From: PSRI01 sp041484195
Lineage (GTDB): Bacteria; Bacteroidota; Bacteroidia; Chitinophagales; Chitinophagaceae
Direction: 5' to 3'
Assembly: GCA_041484195.1 (NCBI GenBank)
Contig: JBGPHC010000024.1
Coordinates: 1 to 64,000, forward strand
Length of the DNA stretch: 64,000 bases
Each line of letters begins with the position of its first letter. Positions within the stretch are counted from its first letter, which is position 1. Below the pieces are notes generated by a model. The model ran no database searches, was not told the DNA's origin, and worked only from the letters and a program-made list of their open reading frames with translations. The translations under genes and the position numbers were made by a program. Positions 6,043-16,400 of the stretch are shown in pieces.

Positions 6043-9000
6043 GTTTTTTCTTTTGTTGTTTGGAATATCTACTCATCTCAGCTCCCTGCTTTGCCGAGCA
6101 AGTTGGACATTGGGGTTCTACTGCATCATTAGATCTCATTTTGCCTTTATCTACGCCTCCCTTTTCATAGTGTTGCTTCACTAAAATATCCTTGTGATTG
6201 GCCACCATTTTTGGTTTTGTTTGCCCGCAGGTCACGCAAGGCTTATCCTGAACAGAAGCCCTTTGAGCAGGAATCGTCGCATTATTGGGCCGTTTATATG
6301 GGGTATTTACATTGATTTCTTTTGGCTCAACTAATTTACTTTCAGCGCCTTTTAAAATTTGCTTTTCTCCTTGATTAAACTCCTCCTTTACAACCGCCTT
6401 CTCCAACGATTTGGCTGCTGTTCCCTCGACCTTCCCCGCAGGAATTACAGTCATCATTAATTCGCCCGTTGATTCTATTCTCGACTTATCTTCTGTAAAC
6501 TCACTTTGATAACTTTTCCCAGTTACTAATTCTGCTGCAGGAACGATGGGATTTAGGTTCTCATTAAAAAAATTTACAACAGGCACTATACCATTGTCCC
6601 AAAAAACTTCCTTGACAAGATCAAAAAATTCCAATCCTTCTAAATCAATCCCGGTTGTGGGTCTATTTTCTGCATAGGCATAGGTGCTGTTGTATTCATA
6701 TTCATCAGCCAGCGGATCAATTTGCAAAAACCTTCCAATCTGGGGGTCATGATTTCTAAATCTGAATTGATACCAATTTAGTCCCAAATCGTCATCCAGT
6801 TCTTGCGAAACAAATTTCTTCTTGTTCTCTGCGTAGTTCGTCTTTAATGCTTTGGAACTAATCCCCGCCATGGTGAGCCCGAATGGATAATAATGCGTCT
6901 CCTCAAGTATCCTACCCCTATGATGAGTAACCTGGAAATTGTCAAAGAACACATCCATCGGACCTTCGTTCGATAGATACACATAAAGATAACCATTCGT
7001 GTTCATTATTTTGCCCAGCTCCGTCATGGTTCCCTTTACATCGGCATTGGAGTTTACCTGGCGGGTGCCACTGCTGGAATTTACCAGGTTGAACTGCTCA
7101 TCGAAAAGAATCCAATTCATGTATGCCTTAGGCTTACCGGCATTGGTATTGGGATCTGAACCTTTCAGATTATCAATATTCGGGTAGCCACTGCTCGTGA
7201 AACTGGTGCCATTACGTTGACCAATTGTGTATTTGCCCGTAGGATCAAGGGCTCCTGAATTTCCTCCGAAGGCCGCGATAAGGCCCGTTATCATTTCGGA
7301 GACTATATGACTGTTGTTATTATTTTGTCCAACCGATTTATAAAAGACATCCGTTCGGATATCCACGGTATCGGTGGCCATCACCTTGAGCAGGATGCCG
7401 GGACCAATGCGCCTGGCCGGATCGGTATAGTTCAATCGAACTACGGTGTGATTGCTGGTATCGGTGTCATAACCGGAAGGCTTGGGCGCTTCCACACCTG
7501 ACAAAGGATTGGGGCCATAAAAAGTCTGCTCCGTCACACGGTTGGCCGCTTCCATGGTGAGAGCCGGGTACATATCAGTCTGCCCTTCTTCTGTGAGTAC
7601 CATCCTGATATTACCGAGATGGTCCTTGATAAAATAATCCCAGGCATAATGAGTGGGAACTGCCGCCTGCGTCAACACATAACGTAACCTCCCTTCCTCA
7701 TGGCCAATGATCTGGAGTGTGTCATTGTTATATATATAGGGCCCGGTGTAAGTGGTGGTAGTGGTTTTAACTCCCGAAGTGCTATCCACCGTTATTTTCT
7801 TGAGTTTGTTCCCCGCCGCGTCATAGATATAACTGATGGTGCCTTTTCCATTGATGGCTATCTTTTGCGGCAGGTTGAGGAAATTATAGATAATCCCTGT
7901 GATCTTCTTATTATTGTCAATGGTGAGGTTACCATTGCCGTCATAAGCATAGTCATCACCGCCATTTACGCCATCTTTGAAATCTCCCAGCGGAGCGGTG
8001 ACCCCGGTGCCATCAACGACTTTCGCCAGCTTATTACTCCAGAAACCGGTTTGCTGGTAGGTGTAGGCCAGCCTGTCAATGAGCGCAGATGTATTGAGCA
8101 GTAAGCCTTTTTGATTCATGGATAGTATATTCCCATTGGCATCATAGCGGAGACTGTCAACACTGAAATTCACGCTGGCATCCGTCGCATATCCGCTACC
8201 GTTATTATGGGTATAGTCCCCTTTAAGGATTCGGTTGGTATTGTCGTATCCGAACCCGTAAGCCCTGCCAATGGGATTCCCTTTGCTCTTCCAGGATATT
8301 CCGGCGATATTGCCATTCAATTGATTTAGACTATAGCCATAGTCGTACCCTATATCCATTCCAAAAAAATTGCTGTTGCCTGCCCCTGATACATAATTTC
8401 GATTGAATCCCTTGAGCCAGCCCCGGATGGTGTATTCATACGCTAATGTTTCAACAGGCAGGCTGCCCAATGTCTTATTTTTGAGCCTGCCCAGTTTATC
8501 ATACACATTCGTGGCAATGGTTTCAGGAGTAGTGGATCCATTGAGATATTTATTGACCTGGGTCACACGCCCCTGCAAATCATAATTGAATGCAGTGGAG
8601 ATTTTATTGTTCTTTACCGGCGCTACCGCGGAAACGATGCTATGCGCGGCGCAGGTACTGATGATCTTGCTGCTGAAATCAAATCGCGTAGTAACCGTAT
8701 CCCATCCGGTAGTCACATTCTGTACCTGCTGCTGGAGCGGCCGGTTATAGTCATCGTAAAAATTGGCGCCCGGCAAATACAAATTATTATTGAGCGGATC
8801 CAATACTTTCACCCGAGATCCGGTTGCCAGTCCACGTGTTTGCGCGGTTGATAATTCCGTTGGACTGTAAGGACTGCCCAAAACAGGCAGGTCACTGAAA
8901 TTATTGAATACGCTGGTGAACTGGTGGTTGATATTGATATCGCCTCTGCTTTGCCAGCCATATCCATCGTAAAAACTTTCGGTGAGTACAGCATAAGTAC

Positions 9001-12000
9001 CCCCAACTGCGGGGTATGTCACACTGGACTGAGCCAGGTTCTGGTGAAAAGCCCTGGTATTTCCGTCATTCCATAAAGTAGTGGATATGGGCCTATCCAG
9101 GCTGTCATAAGCCGTAACTATCCATTGACCATTGAGTCGCAACGCGGAATCCTGAGACATGACCAATCTGTCGCGCGCATCATAGACCATGTCCACTCTT
9201 CCAGCGCCCGGTACTTTCTTGGTTATCATCCTTCCTTCCTGGTCGTAATTGTACCAGAAACAAAGTTCATTTTGAACCGTGGTGCTCAGCGTCCAGCCAT
9301 TTGCTGCTGCATATTGCACGGCTTTGGGAGGAATCACATAACGCAGGTGGTCAAACACATCATACACGTAATAGGTCGATAGCCATCCCGTATAGCCATT
9401 GAACAGGGTATCAGACAATTCCACTTTTTTCAGGATTGTCTTTCCTTCCATGTCCTTGAACTCAATCACCTTATTTTCGTGCTCATCGGTGGTAACGATT
9501 TCGGCCAATGTGCCGCTTGCATAACTACCCGTCATGGCCGGCACATCCGTAATATTGTTGCCAATCGTCCAGATTTTCACGGAATCATAAGTACCATTGA
9601 AAGTATAATCCGTCCTGACTCCGATATTATTTCCTGTCCAGCTATTGCCTGCTGCCGTGGCCTTCATCACCCTGTTCATGGGTGACGGTTCATAGAATGT
9701 GTTGTTGTAATAAAAGCCTTCCAGGTTATTATACATGGTATTATAGAAAGCTGGTTGTTTCACGTTGGCGTCGGTCCTGAAATTTCCGCTGTTAACGCTG
9801 TCGCTATAGGGCAGGTATTGCTGTACCACTCGTCCGAGCAGATCATAATTCATTACGGAAATGAGATCCTGGTTATCTGCCGTAGCTTGTTTGGCGACGG
9901 TTTGGATTTCCCTGCCCAGGTCATCAAAATAGGTGGTGGATTGTTTGTAGTCACTGATCACCGTGAGAGCCTTGGCTGCGGCAAGGGTAGTGATGCCGGG
10001 TTTGAATACGTCCCAGGTGCGGATATAATTTATTTTATTTGGCGCTATGGCCGATAGTGAATAGGAATTTATTGGAATGGCGGTAATACTTGGATCCGCA
10101 TTGGCCTTGGTGGCCGTGGTGGGAGCATTGGTGCCTGTCACGCCGTTCAAAACTTTTACTTTTATAACGTTGAAGAATCCCGTCACGTTAGCAAATCCGC
10201 CTTGCGCGCCATTGGTAACATATCTCCGGTAATAAATAGTTCTGCTGAGTGCCCCGGGTGAATAATTCAAAGATGTAGCTCCGCTAATTGGCTTCCAGTT
10301 CACTTCATCAGAAGATTGTTGCCATTGATAAGAATAAGTCGCCACCGTGCCCCCATTTGCCGCCGTCCCGGTCAAGGAAGGACTGCCTCCCGAATTGATG
10401 ACCAGGGTATAGGGTGAGATCGTCCCCGGATCAAACTTTACAATCTTTACAAGAATCAAAACGGTATTGGTATACCTGGTTGTAACGCCATTGGTCACAC
10501 GACGGCGGTAATAAATTTTAGTAGCGACAGGATCGGCAGGCTGATAGTTTGTTCCATCACCCAGGTTGGAGACGGACTGGAAATTGACACCGTCCCATGA
10601 ATATTCCCACTGATAGCGATATACACTGTCTATGCCACCCGTGGGAGCATTACCTGAAACCATTGCCGGCACTGTATTCCACCCTATAGAATCTGTATTA
10701 CCTGAAGTGATGGCACCGGGATTAAAGTAGGGATACAAGGCAATATAAGTCGTGTCGGTATATAAGGTGACCCCGCTGCATTGAACCCTGCGGCGGTAAT
10801 AAACATTTTGCGTTGGAGTGATAGTAAGCGAAGTTGCGGTCTGGCCAACAATGTCTGTATAATTGATTGAATCGGTTGACTGTTGCCATTGGTAACTAAA
10901 ATTGCCCACGCAATTGCCTCCGGTGGCTCCATCGGGAAATGTATTGATGGTGAGCGAAGCCGTCTGTTCCAGGCTTTGGATAGGTTTGCCAATAAAAGAA
11001 GGAGATAAGGGGGACAAATGAACATTCACAAGGACTGTAATAAATGTGCCCCCATTATTCAGGGTTACAGTTTGAAAACCTGAACTAACCCATTTCACGA
11101 CAAAATTTGCAACCTGGTTATAGGCTCCCTGGATTTGCCCACCGGATGTGACCCCCCAACTGTAATTGGTCGGGTTCCCTCCTGTGAAATAGTAAGTAAC
11201 TGTCTGCCCGATCCAGCAATCAACCGGTCCATTCAATTGACTTGATTCAGTGGTTATAGTGTCTGTTACGCTATACGCAGTTTGACTACCTATGGTGACC
11301 TTCATTCGATAATATGTGGTGGTCGTTGGATTAAATGCTCCCGGGTTATATACTAACTGCGTAGCATAACTGATATCCGACCAGCTTGTACCATTAGGTG
11401 ATTGCTGCCATTGATAGCTATAACAACCCATACCGGGGCAGGGCCCGCCGCTTGCCGAAGCCGATTTCAAATTAAGCGGCGCACCGGTATAAATATTCGT
11501 CAGTTGAGAAGTGGGCGTAGGAGATCCTGCAACAAAGGGTGGAAATTGGACGGTTATTGTATTGGTATTGGCAGTTTCCGAGCCACATACTGATTTTAAC
11601 CTGTAATACATGGCAGTAGTAAGATTACCAGGTGTATAGGTCAGGCTGCCGGCAGGGCCCACATCTGACCAAACGAAGTTATCTGAAGACTGCTGCCACT
11701 GATAGCTGTAGCTTCCGCACATGCCACCGGTGGATGCTGTTGCTGTCAGTTGACCCGGACTGGTATTATAGGCAATTGTCACCGATGAAGGCGAAGCAGT
11801 ACCGGCAGTCAAATGATTATGAACGACCACCACGGCCGTTGTAGAATATGCCGTCTGACCCGAGCAACTTGCTTTGCGCCGATAGTATGTGGTAGAGGAC
11901 AAGGAGCCGGGGCTATAGGTTGAAGCAGTTCCACTGATCAGAGTGAAATTGGTCCCATCCGGCGATGATTCCCACGAGTAAGTATAAGCGCCACCGCAGC

Positions 12001-12742
12001 CTCCTCCGGAGGCCGGAGAACCTCCGATGGTTGCAGGGGAGGTGCCAGTGAAGATGTCCTGACTGGCCGGGCTCAGGCTACCACCCTGTAATTGTGGATT
12101 CACTGTGATTGTAGCCACATCTGAATAGCCGGTAGAACCTGAAATGCTTTCGGCAACAAAACGTCTGAAATAAGTAGTTAACGTAAGATTTCCACTTGTA
12201 TAGTTTTGTCCGGTAGCATTAGTGATATTAGTATAATTGACGTTATCTGTGGAATTTTGCCACTGGTAATTGTATGTTGGCGTACAGGTTCCACCCGTCG
12301 CAGCTGAGCAATTGATGGCAGCAGGAGCCGTGCTGTAGTTGATAGTCTGGGTTTTTCCTGATGTAATAGTGCCAGGAGTCAATGAGCTGGTAATTACTAT
12401 ATTCAGTGTGGGTGTTCCAGAGCTGGATGCAACCCTTACCCAATGAACCTGTGCAGCCGAGGTCCAGGTTACATACACAGCCCCTTGAGGATTACCCGTT
12501 ATGGATCCTTCGAAAGCTCCTTGAGATCCAGATACAGAACTAATATATCCCCCGCTTACTGTCCAGGTCATGGAGCCTGAAATAATGCCTGCCCTATACC
12601 TGTACTGTGTCATATTAGCTACACAGGTAGTGCCCGAAATACTTTGGGTTTGAGCTAAAGTAGTATTGGTTAGCAGTAACTCTGCAGAGCCAAGCAAAAG
12701 AAGGAAAACTAAATTCCTGGATTTATACAAGGCATTATTCAT
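6032..12742 (-). CDS. Large Rhs/YD-repeat polymorphic toxin with HNH-like nuclease tip
   Basis: This 2236-residue exported protein has a signal peptide at about residues 1-30. Residues 150-865 hold seven Ig/PKD-like modules with the YQWQ.S.D...YYRR pattern. A DUF6443-like region follows (NYIRTWDVFKPG, then DLGREIQ) at about 905-1050, and YD repeats fill 1050-1950. The Rhs core is HDPQIGRFLQIDPLADEY, then YAYAENRPTTGIDLEG, near residues 2000-2036. The variable tip of about 200 residues ends with CVTCG, MVANHKDIL, PQCPTCSAKQGAEMS and KKKHGF, a CxxC plus H/N arrangement typical of HNH/treble-clef nucleases. The immunity gene overlaps the stop. Delivery to target cells is unknown, since no secretion system lies in the window. 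Confidence 0.85.
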   Translation of the reverse strand: MNNALYKSRNLVFLLLLGSAELLLTNTTLAQTQSISGTTCVANMTQYRYRAGIISGSMTWTVSGGYISSVSGSQGAFEGSITGNPQGAVYVTWTSAAQVHWVRVASSSGTPTLNIVITSSLTPGTITSGKTQTINYSTAPAAINCSAATGGTCTPTYNYQWQNSTDNVNYTNITNATGQNYTSGNLTLTTYFRRFVAESISGSTGYSDVATITVNPQLQGGSLSPASQDIFTGTSPATIGGSPASGGGCGGAYTYSWESSPDGTNFTLISGTASTYSPGSLSSTTYYRRKASCSGQTAYSTTAVVVVHNHLTAGTASPSSVTIAYNTSPGQLTATASTGGMCGSYSYQWQQSSDNFVWSDVGPAGSLTYTPGNLTTAMYYRLKSVCGSETANTNTITVQFPPFVAGSPTPTSQLTNIYTGAPLNLKSASASGGPCPGMGCYSYQWQQSPNGTSWSDISYATQLVYNPGAFNPTTTTYYRMKVTIGSQTAYSVTDTITTESSQLNGPVDCWIGQTVTYYFTGGNPTNYSWGVTSGGQIQGAYNQVANFVVKWVSSGFQTVTLNNGGTFITVLVNVHLSPLSPSFIGKPIQSLEQTASLTINTFPDGATGGNCVGNFSYQWQQSTDSINYTDIVGQTATSLTITPTQNVYYRRRVQCSGVTLYTDTTYIALYPYFNPGAITSGNTDSIGWNTVPAMVSGNAPTGGIDSVYRYQWEYSWDGVNFQSVSNLGDGTNYQPADPVATKIYYRRRVTNGVTTRYTNTVLILVKIVKFDPGTISPYTLVINSGGSPSLTGTAANGGTVATYSYQWQQSSDEVNWKPISGATSLNYSPGALSRTIYYRRYVTNGAQGGFANVTGFFNVIKVKVLNGVTGTNAPTTATKANADPSITAIPINSYSLSAIAPNKINYIRTWDVFKPGITTLAAAKALTVISDYKQSTTYFDDLGREIQTVAKQATADNQDLISVMNYDLLGRVVQQYLPYSDSVNSGNFRTDANVKQPAFYNTMYNNLEGFYYNNTFYEPSPMNRVMKATAAGNSWTGNNIGVRTDYTFNGTYDSVKIWTIGNNITDVPAMTGSYASGTLAEIVTTDEHENKVIEFKDMEGKTILKKVELSDTLFNGYTGWLSTYYVYDVFDHLRYVIPPKAVQYAAANGWTLSTTVQNELCFWYNYDQEGRMITKKVPGAGRVDMVYDARDRLVMSQDSALRLNGQWIVTAYDSLDRPISTTLWNDGNTRAFHQNLAQSSVTYPAVGGTYAVLTESFYDGYGWQSRGDININHQFTSVFNNFSDLPVLGSPYSPTELSTAQTRGLATGSRVKVLDPLNNNLYLPGANFYDDYNRPLQQQVQNVTTGWDTVTTRFDFSSKIISTCAAHSIVSAVAPVKNNKISTAFNYDLQGRVTQVNKYLNGSTTPETIATNVYDKLGRLKNKTLGSLPVETLAYEYTIRGWLKGFNRNYVSGAGNSNFFGMDIGYDYGYSLNQLNGNIAGISWKSKGNPIGRAYGFGYDNTNRILKGDYTHNNGSGYATDASVNFSVDSLRYDANGNILSMNQKGLLLNTSALIDRLAYTYQQTGFWSNKLAKVVDGTGVTAPLGDFKDGVNGGDDYAYDGNGNLTIDNNKKITGIIYNFLNLPQKIAINGKGTISYIYDAAGNKLKKITVDSTSGVKTTTTTYTGPYIYNNDTLQIIGHEEGRLRYVLTQAAVPTHYAWDYFIKDHLGNIRMVLTEEGQTDMYPALTMEAANRVTEQTFYGPNPLSGVEAPKPSGYDTDTSNHTVVRLNYTDPARRIGPGILLKVMATDTVDIRTDVFYKSVGQNNNNSHIVSEMITGLIAAFGGNSGALDPTGKYTIGQRNGTSFTSSGYPNIDNLKGSDPNTNAGKPKAYMNWILFDEQFNLVNSSSGTRQVNSNADVKGTMTELGKIMNTNGYLYVYLSNEGPMDVFFDNFQVTHHRGRILEETHYYPFGLTMAGISSKALKTNYAENKKKFVSQELDDDLGLNWYQFRFRNHDPQIGRFLQIDPLADEYEYNSTYAYAENRPTTGIDLEGLEFFDLVKEVFWDNGIVPVVNFFNENLNPIVPAAELVTGKSYQSEFTEDKSRIESTGELMMTVIPAGKVEGTAAKSLEKAVVKEEFNQGEKQILKGAESKLVEPKEINVNTPYKRPNNATIPAQRASVQDKPCVTCGQTKPKMVANHKDILVKQHYEKGGVDKGKMRSNDAVEPQCPTCSAKQGAEMSRYSKQQKKKHGF
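6825..7480 (-). repeat. Direct repeat of the Rhs pre-core segment (partner at 4100-4800)
   Basis: This part of the full Rhs gene is nearly identical to the displaced tip at 4100-4800 apart from the two palindromic insertions there. Past the YAENK codons the two proteins carry unrelated cores and toxins. Confidence 0.8.
10150..12290 (-). repeat. Seven tandem Ig/PKD-like modules inside the Rhs gene
   Basis: The module pattern is YQWQ.S.DG..(Y/W)..I, about 20 residues, Y.PG.L...TYYRR, then a Cys- or Gly-containing strand and a TV ending. It occurs seven times, with a different module inserted after the fourth copy. The copies are diverged at DNA level, so this is an old array. Such modules usually act as surface stalks. 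Confidence 0.75.
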
Positions 12743-12807
12743 GGATTTTTCTTTGCAGTTAGAGTTTGGGATAGCTTAATAATATTCTCTTGCATGAAAT
12801 GATTAAT

Positions 12808-13437
12808 TTACTTTGACTCCGGAGGAGCTGCGACGTAAACAGTGACTACATTTGAATATGCAATATTATTTGAGATGGTTTCTACAACCTTTCTCCTGAA
12901 AAAACTGCTTTGTACCAATGGGTTGCTCAATACCAACAACAGGTCATTCGCACCTTTGATGTCGGTCCATATCACTTTATCCGATGACTGTTGCCATTGA
13001 TATGAATATTTCGTTGAACATCCGCCCCCGGAAGCGGGCGAACAATAAAAATTACCCGGAACTAAATTGTACCCCAGGACTTGGGTATGCATAGAAATGT
13101 CCAGTACTCCACTTTCCAGAGGTTTTGTAATTGTAACGGTCTTGGTCAGTTTTCCCATGGAGGAAGTCAGCACAATTTCGCCTGAAGAAATATTGGGATT
13201 CCATATTACGCGAAACGAAGCAGAATAAGACCCACTGGCACAGGTAGTATTGGTACCCGAAATGGCACCTCCGGTAATGCACACTTGAAAATCAAAGTTA
13301 GAAACGGTATCTGCAACAATTAAATATAGATACTCCGTCCCAGACACAACGCATTGCGGACCTGTGATGGAACCTTGAGCCCGGCTTGCGTAAGCAAAGA
13401 AAGAAAATAGTAAATATGGGAGCAATATTTTTTTCAT
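12808..13437 (-). CDS. Secreted protein with one Ig/PKD-like module
   Basis: The 209-residue protein has a signal peptide (MKKILLPYLLFSFFAYASRA, then QG). Its N-terminal part (GPQCVVSGTEYLYLI, then ITGGAISG) mirrors residues 30-110 of the large Rhs protein. Its C-terminal part holds one YQWQQSSDKVIWTDI module ending FFRRKVVE and VVTVYV. It is therefore a short paralogue of the Rhs stalk without YD repeats or toxin. It lies 65 bases upstream of the Rhs gene and 31 bases downstream of the 1125-residue YD protein. A role as an accessory or decoy stalk is inference. Confidence 0.7.
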   Translation of the reverse strand: MKKILLPYLLFSFFAYASRAQGSITGPQCVVSGTEYLYLIVADTVSNFDFQVCITGGAISGTNTTCASGSYSASFRVIWNPNISSGEIVLTSSMGKLTKTVTITKPLESGVLDISMHTQVLGYNLVPGNFYCSPASGGGCSTKYSYQWQQSSDKVIWTDIKGANDLLLVLSNPLVQSSFFRRKVVETISNNIAYSNVVTVYVAAPPESK

Positions 13438-13468
13438 GAGAATTTCATTTTTTTTATTTTGATTTCTA

Positions 13469-16400
13469 TCACCTGCTTAATTCACCATAATTATATTCAA
13501 ACACTTTCCTCATATTTCCAAATTGATCCCTGATATCAAGCAACCTGTTAAAAGAATCATAATCATAATAGGTGATAGTGCTATTGACGCTACATTCTGC
13601 GATGAGGCGTAATAGGTTGTCATAGGTATAAGTGGTCATTTGTGCCGTGGAAGGATGCAGACGCAGTTCATCAATATTGCCGCTGCCTGTAATCGAGACA
13701 GAGGTTGCACCTGTTACTGTTACTTCCAAATACTGGTATCCATTAAGAGTCCGGCCTCCAATATAATTGCTTACTGTTCCTCCTGCTATATTATAGGTAG
13801 TTCCTGATTTTTTCCAAAATGAAAGAATATAGGATTTGGATGAACTCAATCCGGTTTTGGTGACAGGATTACTGCTGAGGTTGATGGCATGTGTTCCGGT
13901 GGGTGCGGTGGCGTCGGCTACGACTGAACCCGCCGGGTAAGTCCAATTGCCCGTTTCCGCTGACTCGAAACTATTATAAGCCACGTCGATGTATAGAGCA
14001 TTGTCAACCTGGGCCAGAGGGAGATTCGTGGAATTATCCCATATCAATGCCTGGTTTTTGTCATTAACAAGTTTCTGTTCAATAATCTTTCCCGTGGTAC
14101 CATTCACGTTGAAGCTGGCTTTTTCAACGAAGTTGGAACTTGGAATGAGTGAAGTAAACTGTGAGGTATAAGCGATATTTTCACCCGCCTGCACTTTTGA
14201 CAAGGGCACGGTAGTTTCCAGCGCATATATTTTGGATGGATTGACAAAAGTGTCGGTTCCACTAGTCGCAAAATCTTTGAACTGAGTGATAGTTCCACCA
14301 ACCAACTGATTATTCTTCCAGGTGCGGGTAGCTACAGGCACCAACATATTTCGCTTCTGCATTTTGCCAAATATTCCATCAGCAGTCGCATTGCTCGCAT
14401 AATCAAATGAATAGTAAGTCTTGGTGATAATAGAATCCCCAACACTGTTTAGAGTAGTATCAGAAGTCTGCAGCGTGTGAAGTGTATCTTCATATCCATA
14501 ACGATGTGTAGTGACCATCGCCTTGGCATCTTTATAATCCGTGATGGTAGAATAAATCAGACGAGAAACGCCCGTATGAAGTTTATAATAAGTTAAAGCA
14601 TCATTATATGCTCCTGGCAAGCCTGATGTCCTGAAAAATTTAAACCCCCTGATCCAGAAGTTTTCATGGTAATTCTCCTTATAAATATTTCTAACAATTT
14701 TCAACAAAACATGATTTGAGTCATATGTGCTTTCCCCCAACAATTGTCCCCTGCGAAAATCTACCTGCTCCGGCGCCGCAGGATAATAGTGTTCGAGCAA
14801 GCTTCCTGAGTAATAGGATAAATTTTGAGGCAAGATGTCATTAAAATGGCCGTTCCCAAAAATTCCTGGAAATACTCCAAAATCAGTTTGGATTGAAGTA
14901 CTTGCCGTGTAATTATACATGTCCAGCCGAGAGCTGTTGGAGAACAATTGATCAGCCATAAAGTAGTATACTTTTGACCCTCCTTCCCCATTGGAGCCGA
15001 ATATTTCTTTCACGATCGGGTAGCCGATATGGTTACCTTGGAAATCCTGAAGGGGCACTATGCTTTGAGATTGCCTTACCAAACAATTGAGATTCATTAA
15101 ATATGATCCAAACCCATAACCCTGATACCCTACTTGAAAACCACTGGATGGATCGGTTGAAAAAAAGTATTCGTTCTGTACATTTATCAGGTACTGCGGC
15201 ACTTTATACAACACCCCTCCAGCACCGTAATCAAATAAACGGACCTGAGATATGCCTGATATGCTATCCTGAGTAGTTATCCTGTGTATCCTTAGGCCCC
15301 CCACCATCATTGATGGGCTCGCCAAAGTAGATGTGTGCGCTTCAAAATCAAAGCTTGTCGTTACCCCAAGTGGGTCCTTGATTGACTTGATAGAAAATGC
15401 CTGCATGTCGGGCCATTTGGGTTCTCTTACTGCAGCTGCCCCAATTCTGTTGATGCAGATATCATGGGAAACACGGGGAGTAAATCTCATATTATTAGCG
15501 CCTGAATAATTATTGCTGTAGCCCCAGTGGTCCTGGTCATAGCTCATACGCCGAGGTAATTGCTGAGATTCCTGGTAGGTAAAAATATAGGGTGGTTTGT
15601 AAGAGAGCCCGTCTCCTGAAAATTCCCTGACGGAAACTAATTTCAAGCGTTTGGTATCGGAAATATCGCTATTCATAAACCCAAGGGCGCCCAAGGGTAA
15701 ATTAGCGGCTGTGCTGGAATTAAAATAACTATAACCTAGAAGGAATTGCTTAATGCATTGATTTGCGGCATTAAATATTTTGACAGAATCCAATTGGTAA
15801 GAAGTCCCTACAAGGTCCTGCCTCGCTGCATGGGCACCAAAGCTTATGGTGTAATTTCTGGATTTGATATTGGTCAGCCTCAAACCGTTTACAGTCGTTT
15901 TATACAAAGTAGAAGGGTTATCCTCACTACTAAAGGAACAGGCTTGTTGTGGATAAGAATTCCCAGAACCGCCAAAAATCTTGGTTTCCTGGCCAAGGTC
16001 AAAATAGGAATAAGTTTCCGGAGTATAATTGAAATACACAGTGTCTTTCGAATTAGGATAAATGATCCTGGTTAGAAACCAACTGGATGGCCTTTGGGTG
16101 TTTGGGTCCTGTGAGCTTGTGTTGGGTGTTACGGCATTAATTTCGTGCATACTGTTTTCACCAAAATAATATCTTGTACCATCAGGCGTGGTGATCATCC
16201 AGGACGTAAAATCTCCGCCATTATATGTCACGGCAATTTTTACATCCTCTTCGGTGAGCATGCGCGGTGTGCGATATTCATCAAATACAAACTTCCCAGT
16301 GTATCCATTAAAATTAAAGGTGAAAAGATCCGGCTCGCAATCCGCTTTTCCCGCACTGAGTTGTTGTTTTAGGTTTTCAAATATGGCGCCATCACTGTTA

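Noticed and set aside
10150..12290. CRISPR-like or satellite repeat array
   Set aside because: The periodicity is at protein level (Ig-like modules), and the DNA copies are diverged.
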